From a virus, in IMG/VR virus record IMGVR_UViG_3300034198_011861, positions 1-55,675 of that record: a DNA stretch of 55,675 bases. One strand, 5' to 3'. Shown here piece after piece: positions 23,629-30,294 of this stretch. Each line of letters opens with the position of its first letter. The first letter of the stretch is position 1. A program made the translations under genes and the position numbers. Under the pieces are notes generated by a model. That model worked only from the letters and a program-made list of their open reading frames with translations, did not search any database and had not been told where the DNA came from.

Positions 23629-24406
23629 TGCGATATTGTTTGTTAGATTCAATAGCAGTAGACAACATAGGCATGTGTACCTGTTGACCTTGGGCTAGAT
23701 AGTTCAATGCTGCGGTATCCTTGGGGAAGCATGCTCCGCCATAGCCATGTTCTCCGTCAGGCCCGGGTACAGCCCAGTGAGTATTGCCCAAGCGGCTATC
23801 TGTTTTGGCAATACTGGACAGTTTGTCCCAATCCAGTTCCAATGCATGAGCCAATACATACAACTCATTGTTCACAATAACCTTCATGGCCAGCATACAA
23901 TTGGCCATGTACTTGAAGTAACTGGCTTCTTCGATGCTACAGTATTCTATTTTTACTCGATCAAAGTTCACAGCACTGGACATCAATATGTCAGTGACTT
24001 CATCACGTAGTTTCTTTCGACATCCTACCACAATCTTGTGTGGGTTTACATAGTCAAACTTGGCACGAGCCTGTGTCAAAAACTCTGGTACATGTGCTAG
24101 ATTTAGATCTAGCTCTTTTTCCAACTGTCTATAAACTGTAGGACTTGCTGTGCTTTTGGCAACAACTATTCCGTTGTACCCAGATAGGCCTGTCAACACC
24201 TGTGTTAATGTTGAGGTATCACACTCGCCTGAGTCAGACTGAGGAGTTGGTACACAAACAAATATAGCACGGCATTTGTCACGAAGTTTGTCTATTGAGA
24301 CCGATTCTGATCCTAGCTTGGGATCATTTATCAAAATCTTGTCGTCAGGATAACTGGCAGCCACTGCCGAGCCAACATATCCATTGCCTATGATACCTAT
24401 TTTCAT
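23621..24406 (-). CDS. short UDP-glucose 6-dehydrogenase-like protein
   Basis: 261 residues. NAD site GIIGNGYVGSA at 4-14, VCVPTPQSDSGECD loop, FKYMANCMLAMKVIVNNE helix with the conserved Lys165, and GYGGACFPKDTAAL with catalytic Cys226. The protein stops ~35 residues later, so the C-terminal UDP-sugar domain of normal Ugd (~390-450 residues) is missing. It is coupled by ATGA to the PlcP-like gene and by an 8-base overlap to the GT4 gene. If active it would make UDP-glucuronate, a donor for glucuronosyl lipids; the missing domain makes this uncertain. Confidence 0.8.
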   Translation of the reverse strand: MKIGIIGNGYVGSAVAASYPDDKILINDPKLGSESVSIDKLRDKCRAIFVCVPTPQSDSGECDTSTLTQVLTGLSGYNGIVVAKSTASPTVYRQLEKELDLNLAHVPEFLTQARAKFDYVNPHKIVVGCRKKLRDEVTDILMSSAVNFDRVKIEYCSIEEASYFKYMANCMLAMKVIVNNELYVLAHALELDWDKLSSIAKTDSRLGNTHWAVPGPDGEHGYGGACFPKDTAALNYLAQGQQVHMPMLSTAIESNKQYRNA

Positions 24407-25164
24407 TTTTCGCTCACAATCTCATTCCAGTATACAATTTCCCAACGACCATCCCAGTGTTCAACCAATGCTGTACAACTTTCTACCCAGTCGCCGTCGT
24501 TCATGTACACAATACCATCAATGTCTCGTATTTCAGCTGTGTGTATGTGTCCACAGATGATGCCATCATAGCCTTTGGTCTTGCAATAGTCAGCCAACAA
24601 TGTTTCAAAGTTTAAGACATACGAAACAGCCTGTTTGGTATTTTGCTTGATCCAGCGACTCATGGACCAGTATCTAAGACCCAATCGAGAACGCACAAAG
24701 GACCATGCATCGTTCAAACGAATAATGATGTCGTACAACCAATCTCCAATGTGCATCAGCACTCGCCCTGAACTGATGTGCATCAATGTGTCAAACATAT
24801 CTCCATGTACCACTAGATACCGACGACCATCCAATCCTGTGTAATCACATCGGTTGACAACTTCAACATTGCCCACTGCAGGAATAAAGTTTAGCCATTT
24901 ACGTAGTACTTCATCGTGATTACCCACAATGTATTTGATTGTAGCACCTCGTTTGGCTGCTGTCAATATTTTACGGACAACGTTTGAATGTTCTTGGGGC
25001 CAAAACCATTTCTTTTGTAGACGCCAACCGTCAATGATATCGCCTACCAGTAATATTGTTTCGGCTGTGTTGTGTTTTAAAAAGTTACAAAGCAAATCTG
25101 CCTTGCATCCTCGGCTGCCCAGATGTATGTCGCTGATACTGATAGTTCTATATTTTGGTTGCAT
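24403..25164 (-). CDS. PlcP/LpxH-like metallophosphoesterase
   Basis: 253 residues with all calcineurin-type metal motifs: SDIHLG (D12, H14), GDIIDGW (D42), GNHDE (N82, H83), VVHGD (H120) and GHIHTAE (H206, H208). The family-specific parts SRGCKADLL, WPQEHSNVVRKIL and GDWVESCTALVEHWDGRWEI match the group annotated as UDP-diacylglucosamine diphosphatase that includes the phospholipase C PlcP, which removes phospholipid head groups to leave diacylglycerol. The Ugd-like and Agt-like genes follow on the same transcript, which favours PlcP over LpxH. The substrate is inferred from context. Confidence 0.87.
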   Translation of the reverse strand: MQPKYRTISISDIHLGSRGCKADLLCNFLKHNTAETILLVGDIIDGWRLQKKWFWPQEHSNVVRKILTAAKRGATIKYIVGNHDEVLRKWLNFIPAVGNVEVVNRCDYTGLDGRRYLVVHGDMFDTLMHISSGRVLMHIGDWLYDIIIRLNDAWSFVRSRLGLRYWSMSRWIKQNTKQAVSYVLNFETLLADYCKTKGYDGIICGHIHTAEIRDIDGIVYMNDGDWVESCTALVEHWDGRWEIVYWNEIVSEK

Positions 25165-25242
25165 ACACTATTTACAGTTTCTGCAACATTGCCCTATTAC
25201 ATTTGTGTTACATTAGAAGGCTTTGATTATCACAAATAACAT

Positions 25243-25653
25243 TTATTTGATAGGAATACGCAATCGTGCCGCAATACATCCAGCAACCATGTCTCCGACT
25301 TGTGGGATAATCATTGTGCATACCCAGCCATAACACACTTCGGGCAATGCCACAGGTATCACATTCTGTACAGCATAGCCAGTAACTGCGCCAGCGTTGA
25401 TACCTATGTCCCAGCGATTATTTTTATACAAAGAATATCTAGCATAGGCATACGTGCTGTAACGATACTCACTGTTTTTATAAGCGCCTGCTGCTGCTGT
25501 CCAATTACCACCAATTGTTTGCTCGTAACCAGCGCCCCAGTTTTGTTCGTTGTATCCAGATTTATTGTGTTTGCTTACACCATTGAAATGTACGTAAGAT
25601 TCTGCACTAGCAGTTGATGTGATGAATAGTAATAAGAAAAGTAGGCGTTTCAT
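25243..25653 (-). CDS. outer-membrane beta-barrel protein
   Basis: 136 residues. Signal peptide MKRLLFLLLFITSTASA, then alternating aromatic/polar strands (WGAGYEQTIGGNWTAAAGAY, YSTYAYARYSLYKNNRWDIG, INAGAVTGYAVQ) and a C-terminal strand ending in basic residues. Length and the AVTGY motif recall small 8-stranded barrels such as PagP-like proteins that I have seen in other phages. It could modify lipid A or block receptors; no catalytic residue can be assigned. It lies immediately before the lipid-gene set. Confidence 0.6.
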   Translation of the reverse strand: MKRLLFLLLFITSTASAESYVHFNGVSKHNKSGYNEQNWGAGYEQTIGGNWTAAAGAYKNSEYRYSTYAYARYSLYKNNRWDIGINAGAVTGYAVQNVIPVALPEVCYGWVCTMIIPQVGDMVAGCIAARLRIPIK

Positions 25654-25664
25654 ACACCTACTTA

Positions 25665-25997
25665 TTATCCTTCTCCGGATCCTGCTGTTTTCTTGTCTTC
25701 GTCGTTGACTTTTTTCATAGTTTGTTTGTTGATTTCAGCCTCAGCTTCCACACGCTCATATTCAATGGTTTTACCACGTAGGTGTAACACTGTGTTGACT
25801 TTCTGATTTAGTCTGATCAAATCGTTGTCCAACATGCGAATACGATCAATAAGTGCAATCAGTACAGTGTTGGCTTCTGATATAACCGGCTTGACTTCTT
25901 TGGTCGACCATTCCCATACATATTTTATTATATACCCAAGACCGACTGCCATAACAATCGGGAATCCATATTTTTGTATTAGTGCTACTACGTCCAT
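25665..25997 (-). CDS. holin-like small membrane protein (copy 2)
   Basis: 110 residues. One membrane segment at ~10-28 (KYGFPIVMAVGLGYIIKYVW), then a long charged helix (ANTVLIALIDRIRMLDNDLI, continuing to VNTVLHLR) and an acidic tail. Same plan as the 93-residue protein at 26397-26678, including the GFP(I/V)-V-A-(V/L) start and the D-x-IRL/ID segment, so they are paralogues. Good ribosome site AAGGAGAT. Holin or membrane-anchored coiled coil; lysis function is inferred from shape. Confidence 0.6.
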   Translation of the reverse strand: MDVVALIQKYGFPIVMAVGLGYIIKYVWEWSTKEVKPVISEANTVLIALIDRIRMLDNDLIRLNQKVNTVLHLRGKTIEYERVEAEAEINKQTMKKVNDEDKKTAGSGEG

Positions 25998-25998
25998 T

Positions 25999-26151
25999 TT
26001 ATCTCCTTAATTCCAATATACTTTTTATTGTTTTATTACAAAAGTCTTTTATCTGCTCTTCGAGTTTGATTATCAACCACACACAATACACACTCGCTGC
26101 CAATGTCAGAATGGAAATAAAATAAATTGCTAGGAGTATGTAGTTATTCAA
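25999..26151 (-). CDS. small membrane protein, TTG start, 50 aa
   Basis: A TTG start overlaps the stop of the 22-residue frame (TTGA junction). 50 residues: a 25-residue hydrophobic segment (NYILLAIYFISILTLAASVY) followed by a charged tail ending LELRR; the stop overlaps the ribosome site of the next gene. It fills the gap between two genes exactly, which argues for a real gene despite the weak start. Function unknown. Confidence 0.45.
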   Translation of the reverse strand: MNNYILLAIYFISILTLAASVYCVWLIIKLEEQIKDFCNKTIKSILELRR

Positions 26152-26216
26152 AATGCAACGTCCAATAAAACACCAATAGCAGGCAAACTGTCATACCACT
26201 GTTGCCATCTACTCAT
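26148..26216 (-). CDS. very small protein, 22 aa (possibly truncated family member)
   Basis: ATG coupled to the preceding TAG stop. The start MSRWQQWYDSLPAIGVL resembles the N-terminus (WQxWYDSLP) of longer small proteins found in other phages, but here the frame ends after 22 residues, so it may be a shortened remnant that keeps translation running to the next gene. Confidence 0.35.
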   Translation of the reverse strand: MSRWQQWYDSLPAIGVLLDVAF

Positions 26217-26397
26217 TGCCAATTCCATTACGCAAAAACTTTTCTAACGGGTCTACTTTAACTAACATAGTACGACCATTGACATTAATAACTTTAAAAT
26301 AGTCGCCGCTGCGCCAACCCAACTTGTCTGTATTAAGTTCGGCATCTAATACAATTCTGTTAGGTTCTAAATCCCACTCGTAGTCGTAATATTTCAT
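26209..26397 (-). CDS. small protein, 62 aa
   Basis: 62 residues (MKYYDYEWDLEPNRIVLDAE...), with a compact beta pattern (GWRSGDYFKVINVNGRTMLV) and acidic start. TAATG junction with the holin-like gene upstream. Soluble, probably a small SH3-like or beta-barrel fold by pattern. Function unknown. Confidence 0.6.
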   Translation of the reverse strand: MKYYDYEWDLEPNRIVLDAELNTDKLGWRSGDYFKVINVNGRTMLVKVDPLEKFLRNGIGNE

Positions 26398-26678
26398 TAG
26401 TCACGTCTCGCATCATTCTTGCCGTCGGCACGACTGATACGGTCAACATCAGGACGTAGACCCAGTGCGTTTGATACCACCGTATCAATACGAATAACAT
26501 CGTGATTCATTGTTTTGACACGATTGTCCAAAGCAGTAATAATGCCAGCCATGCCTTTGATAGACGACAATACACCCGCAAGTAAAAGTTTGATAGTCAA
26601 GTACACAAAGTATCCGCCTGCCAGCGCCACTGCAACAGGAAATCCTAGATCCCCTATTAGTTTGAATATTTCGCCCAT
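26397..26678 (-). CDS. holin-like small membrane protein (copy 1)
   Basis: 93 residues with a membrane segment at ~12-34 (GFPVAVALAGGYFVYLTIKL), a helix (GMAGIITALDNRVKTMNHDV) and a charged tail. Paralogue of 25665-25997. Ribosome site ACAGGAGCT; an AATAAATA late-promoter-like box is 25 bases upstream, fitting late expression of a lysis protein. Confidence 0.6.
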   Translation of the reverse strand: MGEIFKLIGDLGFPVAVALAGGYFVYLTIKLLLAGVLSSIKGMAGIITALDNRVKTMNHDVIRIDTVVSNALGLRPDVDRISRADGKNDARRD

Positions 26679-26702
26679 TTTAGCTCCTGTTAATTATGTA
26701 GG

Positions 26703-26710
26703 TATTTATT
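26703..26710 (-). promoter_or_regulatory. late-promoter-like AATAAATA
   Basis: On the minus strand, 25 bases before the holin-like gene, in the short gap after the FecR-domain gene. Confidence 0.4.
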
Positions 26711-26736
26711 CGTTTGTAAATATCCAAGGTCAATGC

Positions 26737-27834
26737 TTACTTTTGTACAATAGTAATCACTGTTGATCCGCCACGATTGATTTGCTGAGTTACTGGTGCG
26801 CTATCTTGCGAAATATTGAGAGTAACATCGGCTTCCTTGTTGATTGTGACCTGTGCAGTGTGCATAGTTTGTCTGCGTAAAATCAGTTTTAATTCGTCTT
26901 CATTGAAACCGTAGGTCAATCCAGATGCCGCATTGTATCCTGGTAACATGGTTTTTTCAGTCAATAGATTTTCTTGACTTTGTGCCAACTGTCGATTAGA
27001 AAGATCCAGCATATTCATCAACATATCTCCGTCGAGGTAGTTAAGGTCTAGATCGCGGAATGCTGCTAACGGATCTTCATCCAATGCGTTGTATTTCAAG
27101 AAGTCTTGATCCAAAAAGTTTATCAATGGATTGTCTCTGGACAGTGCATTAACAGCTTCTTCTATTTGCGGAGGTGGTTGAACAATCAGCATGTTGTTGA
27201 TGTTGGCTTGATCCAACACAATGGTCACAGGAATGCTAGGCATGGCTGACAGACTGGCAACCATGGTGGCTTGATATGCTTGGTCCAGGGTCACTTCGCC
27301 TGCGTCATTTGACACAGTAATGGCACCCGTGACACATCCGCGGTTATCGCAACTGGGCAACAGAATCACAAGACTGCGGCCTAGTTCGTCCACGGTCATT
27401 GAAAAGTCTGTGCCACGTACAGCCACAGTGGCAGTGGGAGTTTTCACATCAACATTCTGTGGGTTGGTCTTGGCAATCTGTCCTGAGGCATACCGAGCTG
27501 TGCCTAACACAACTTTCATGGCAATCTTGCCTGATCCTTTTTTGGGATCATACACAAAGTCATCAATTATCAGTTTTGATTGTTCTGTGATATTGACTGT
27601 GGTGTTGTCTTCGAATGTGAGTTTGGCTTTGGCTCGGGCAGTGACAATGGTGTCATTCATTTCCACAGGAGAATTCACTGAGGATGGCAGTGATTTTTTA
27701 GCACGTACAATTTCTGTTGGACCAGTTTGCTCTGTAATTTTACCTACAGAAGCCAAACTAGTCTGACTGAACAATGCTGACAGTATTGCTGTTGCCAGTA
27801 GTATTGACTGTGACAGTTTTTGCGGTAAGACCAC
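26737..27834 (-). CDS. secreted FecR-domain protein
   Basis: 365 residues from a GTG (27832-27834) with a GGAG 12 bases upstream. Signal peptide ~1-29 (ILLATAILSALFSQTSLA), then a FecR domain at ~30-170 (VNSPVEMNDTIVTARAKAKL, EDNTTVNITEQSKLIIDDF, TPTATVAVRGTDFSMTVDE). The C-terminal half has Asp/Asn-rich helices and a final beta segment. FecR domains here lack the membrane helix of TonB-system sensors; free FecR proteins are often found near CHASE2 cyclases in proteobacteria, and one lies 5 kb away. Its first 77 bases overlap the curlin-like gene, so the two are co-translated. Confidence 0.82.
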   Translation of the reverse strand: MVLPQKLSQSILLATAILSALFSQTSLASVGKITEQTGPTEIVRAKKSLPSSVNSPVEMNDTIVTARAKAKLTFEDNTTVNITEQSKLIIDDFVYDPKKGSGKIAMKVVLGTARYASGQIAKTNPQNVDVKTPTATVAVRGTDFSMTVDELGRSLVILLPSCDNRGCVTGAITVSNDAGEVTLDQAYQATMVASLSAMPSIPVTIVLDQANINNMLIVQPPPQIEEAVNALSRDNPLINFLDQDFLKYNALDEDPLAAFRDLDLNYLDGDMLMNMLDLSNRQLAQSQENLLTEKTMLPGYNAASGLTYGFNEDELKLILRRQTMHTAQVTINKEADVTLNISQDSAPVTQQINRGGSTVITIVQK

Positions 27835-28390
27835 TCTGTGTTACTCCAATTGTGTTTAGATCACCTGTGGCAGTGATAATGGTTGTGCTTGCGCCGCTGT
27901 TGGTGCTGGTATGGGTCACTGTGTTGGTGTCTCCGCTAATGTTGACAAAACTTGAGTGGTTAGCACCTGTGCCCAAGTTCTGTGTGATCACGTTGTTGTC
28001 ACCGGCAACTTGCTGGTTAATTACACTACCACTACAGCCAGCACTTTGCGTGGTTCCACAATTGATCACACTTTGGTTGCCTGAACCAGTAATACTCACT
28101 GTTGAACTAGTTGATGCACCATTCAACACCATGGCCAACTTATTGTTGCTGCCAATTTGTTCAATGATTACTGAGTTAGAACCGCCACCAACAAAAGCAT
28201 CAAGTCCTGCGCCCGGCTCTCCGACTCGGTTGCCTGTGCCATCTTGTGTGATGGTTATGGAGGAATTGTCACCAACTTGTTCAATGTAAATTTCGTTGGC
28301 AGAAACACCGCTAGACAACATCACTGTTGCCAGCAGTATGGCGGATATATGTTTGACCAATTCACCAACATTTGTTAATCTTGTTTTCAT
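27758..28390 (-). CDS. curlin-like secreted repeat protein
   Basis: 210 residues from the ATG at 28388-28390 (an upstream TTG would add four codons). Signal peptide ~1-31 ending SGVSA. The mature part has curlin-type units with the Q-x-G-x2-N pattern: IEQVGDNSSITITQDGTGN, IIEQIGSNNKLAMVL, INQQVAGDNNVITQN and ITATGDLNTIGVTQSG. Such repeats stack into amyloid fibres outside the cell. Export would go through the CsgG/CsgF pair encoded just upstream. No separate CsgB nucleator, CsgC or CsgE is seen, so this one subunit may self-nucleate or use host factors. Confidence 0.78.
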   Translation of the reverse strand: MKTRLTNVGELVKHISAILLATVMLSSGVSANEIYIEQVGDNSSITITQDGTGNRVGEPGAGLDAFVGGGSNSVIIEQIGSNNKLAMVLNGASTSSTVSITGSGNQSVINCGTTQSAGCSGSVINQQVAGDNNVITQNLGTGANHSSFVNISGDTNTVTHTSTNSGASTTIITATGDLNTIGVTQSGLTAKTVTVNTTGNSNTVSIVQSD

Positions 28391-28446
28391 TTTATTCAAC
28401 AAATCGAGTTGGCAAACATATTAGTCTGTACCCCGATCCTCTCCCT

Positions 28447-28464
28447 GGTCTTTGAGACCTTTTT
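28447..28464 (+). terminator. possible plus-strand terminator between csgG and curlin gene
   Basis: GGTCT-TTG-AGACC followed by TTTTT on the plus strand. All genes here run on the minus strand, so it would stop antisense transcription or act as an mRNA hairpin before the curlin-like gene. Confidence 0.35.
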
Positions 28465-28484
28465 ATCATTATATTTACAGGATA

Positions 28485-29549
28485 TCATGGTTTCATTAAC
28501 CTGTCGCTTTTGACCCAGCCTCGACGACCAACTGAGTCTTGCACTGCCATCCACGAGTCCGGTCCTGGAGTCACTGTTAACTCTGTGTTTTCTTTCAACA
28601 TCCATGTACGTTGACTACGTTCGTTGGGTTCTTTGTAGATGTAAGACGCTTCACGAAGTTTCATAGTTGACACTGACTCTTTGACCACTGCGGGTGGTTT
28701 GATTTCTGCCACTGGTTCTACAACCACCGACGTTGCTGTTGTGGTTGCAGGTACAGCAGATACAACATTGTTGGCTAGTTGTTTGTACTTCCACAGGCCT
28801 TTCTTTTCGCCTTCCACAATCATTTCGTAAACGGCCTGTTCAATGGCCACACGTACAGCATAGGTAGTAGGCTCATTGAGTGCTGCGCCTGATTCAAGTT
28901 CCAGACTTCTAGTTCCTTGATCCACAAATCTCAACACACTGACATTGTGCTGAGTACTGTAGATAGTTTTTGACACTGCCACATTCAACAACACTTCGCC
29001 GGAAGATATTGAAATTAGTCTAAGACTGATTACAATTTCATCCACACGATATTGTTGACTTCCACCGATACCCAAAAATCTAGCACCATTACCACCTGAT
29101 CGAATGTTGCTGTCATATCCAATAATGCCGCCTTCCAAGATCAAGCCGGCTACTGTGAGTGGCTTCAAAGGTTTGGCTTCTTTGCCCTCATAGACTTCAC
29201 GCTGATTTCTTATGAGTTGACGCTCTTTGATCAAGTTGTCCAGACCCACACGTTCAACAACTCGAAACCATTTTTTTGAGTCTTGTAAACTCTTGATCAA
29301 AAACACTTCGGATCCTTGTGTGACTGCACTGGAGAACAGAGCTAGATTTGTACTGGATTTTTTTTGTCCTGTTAGATCTTTGAATCCATACACTGCCACT
29401 GTCATGGGAGCACCATCCAATTCTGGCAGTTTGGTCAACAAGTTCTCTCGAGGGTTCAACGCAATAGGATCTTCCTTAGCTAGATCCATGTGAATCTGAG
29501 CACACCCCGACAGTGTGATTGCAACAAAAAAGATTAGCAAGTAGCGCAT
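28485..29549 (-). CDS. csgG: CsgG curli secretion channel, with extra C-terminal SH3-like domain
   Basis: 354 residues. Lipobox LSGC (Cys16). The CsgG core is clear to ~270: MTVAVYGFKDLTGQKK, WFRVVERVGLDNLIKERQLI, LTVAGLILEGGIIGYDSN, VDEIVISLRLISISSGEVLL and YAVRVAIEQAVYEMIVEGEK. CsgG forms the nonameric outer-membrane pore for curli subunits. An added C-terminal part (~275-354) is a linker and a bacterial SH3-like domain (LREASYIYKEPNERSQRTWM, DSVGRRGWVKSDRLM) that could bind cell wall or virion. TAATG junction with csgF. Confidence 0.92.
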   Translation of the reverse strand: MRYLLIFFVAITLSGCAQIHMDLAKEDPIALNPRENLLTKLPELDGAPMTVAVYGFKDLTGQKKSSTNLALFSSAVTQGSEVFLIKSLQDSKKWFRVVERVGLDNLIKERQLIRNQREVYEGKEAKPLKPLTVAGLILEGGIIGYDSNIRSGGNGARFLGIGGSQQYRVDEIVISLRLISISSGEVLLNVAVSKTIYSTQHNVSVLRFVDQGTRSLELESGAALNEPTTYAVRVAIEQAVYEMIVEGEKKGLWKYKQLANNVVSAVPATTTATSVVVEPVAEIKPPAVVKESVSTMKLREASYIYKEPNERSQRTWMLKENTELTVTPGPDSWMAVQDSVGRRGWVKSDRLMKP

Positions 29550-29992
29550 TAGAATGCAAAACTCCCTATGGGTACAGTAACCGTGGTAACTCCACCAGCG
29601 GCTTCTCTAATAGTCAGCGTAACGTCTGTGCCAGTTTTGATCCAAGAGATGTTGGTGCCTTGGAACGCCATTTCTCCTGAATTGGCGCCGTCACTGAACA
29701 TAGCATCTGCCAGTTGCTTTGAGAGTTGAGCATAAATTCTAGACTCTACGTTGACTAAAAATTTAGCCAGATTGGTATTTTTAGCATCTCGTGCCACCTG
29801 ATCCGCAGCTGATTTTTCTGCATCTTTGATGGTCTTGCGTCGGTTGGCTTCTAATTGCTCAATGGTCAACACATGGGTTGAATACCCATTGCCCGGTATA
29901 AATGCTGGAGACTGGAAAGAGTGGACCAGCTCTGTGGCCCATGCCGTTGCTGAAAAAACAGCGACTATTGTTATTGTTATTATTTTTTTCAT
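29549..29992 (-). CDS. csgF: CsgF curli assembly factor
   Basis: 147 residues. Signal peptide ~1-19 (MKKIITITIVAVFSATAWA), then ELVHSFQSPAFIPGNGYSTH, the CsgF N-terminal peptide (SFxxPxF) that inserts into the CsgG channel, followed by a helix and a C-terminal beta domain ending VTVPIGSFAF as in CsgF. Length is normal. Its ribosome site lies inside a 13-bp stem-loop (29994-30024), so translation may be regulated. Order csgF-csgG-curlin is compact. Confidence 0.9.
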   Translation of the reverse strand: MKKIITITIVAVFSATAWATELVHSFQSPAFIPGNGYSTHVLTIEQLEANRRKTIKDAEKSAADQVARDAKNTNLAKFLVNVESRIYAQLSKQLADAMFSDGANSGEMAFQGTNISWIKTGTDVTLTIREAAGGVTTVTVPIGSFAF

Positions 29993-29993
29993 T

Positions 29994-30024
29994 CTAGATC
30001 CTATTAGTATTTAATAGAATCTAG
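29994..30024 (-). promoter_or_regulatory. stem-loop covering the csgF ribosome site
   Basis: Arms CTAGATCCTATTA (29994-30006) and TAATAGAATCTAG (30012-30024), 13 bases with one mismatch and a 5-base loop. On the mRNA the AGGA of the csgF ribosome site is in the 3' arm, two bases from the ATG. Confidence 0.55.
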
Positions 30025-30028
30025 AGCA

Positions 30029-30053
30029 AACAATAAACGGCTAGTTTATTGTT
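30029..30053 (-). terminator. hairpin after the 80-residue gene
   Basis: Perfect 10-base arms AACAATAAAC / GTTTATTGTT with a 5-base loop, starting at the stop codon of the gene at 30052-30294. There is no clear T run, so it may be an mRNA-processing or stability hairpin. Confidence 0.4.
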
Positions 30054-30294
30054 AGCTGGGCATTGGCAAACTGGCTAGGACCTTGATCAGTTGATCTGCA
30101 AACAGCTTTTGTTCGTGGAATTGTGCTTCGTCTACTATGACTTGTGTTCTAACTAGATCTTCAAGTAAGGCCGCTTGTTCATCTGGGGCTATTTGCCCTT
30201 GAGCGAATGCTTGATTGATTTCTTGTGCTCTTGTTGCGAGATCAACAATGCCGGCATAGCCCGGCAACATACCGTACAATGTTTCGTAGCTCAT
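30052..30294 (-). CDS. small acidic protein, 80 aa
   Basis: 80 residues (MSYETLYGMLPGYAGIVDLA...), helical with an AFAQGQIAPDEQAALLEDLV segment. ATGA junction with the lipoprotein upstream and a GTAGGAGACC ribosome site. No known domain. It lies just before csgF and may belong to the same unit. Confidence 0.65.
   Translation of the reverse strand: MSYETLYGMLPGYAGIVDLATRAQEINQAFAQGQIAPDEQAALLEDLVRTQVIVDEAQFHEQKLFADQLIKVLASLPMPS

Noticed and set aside
25197-25213. PHO-box-like direct repeat TTACAT-N5-TTACAT upstream of the PlcP-like gene
   Set aside because: The 11-base period fits a PHO box, but each half matches CTGTCAT at only four of seven positions and the orientation is opposite to the gene. 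Phosphate control remains an attractive idea without sequence proof.
27774-28289. 171-codon plus-strand frame opposite the curlin-like gene
   Set aside because: Val/Leu/Thr/Pro-rich antisense shadow of the repetitive curlin gene; no ribosome site or start context.
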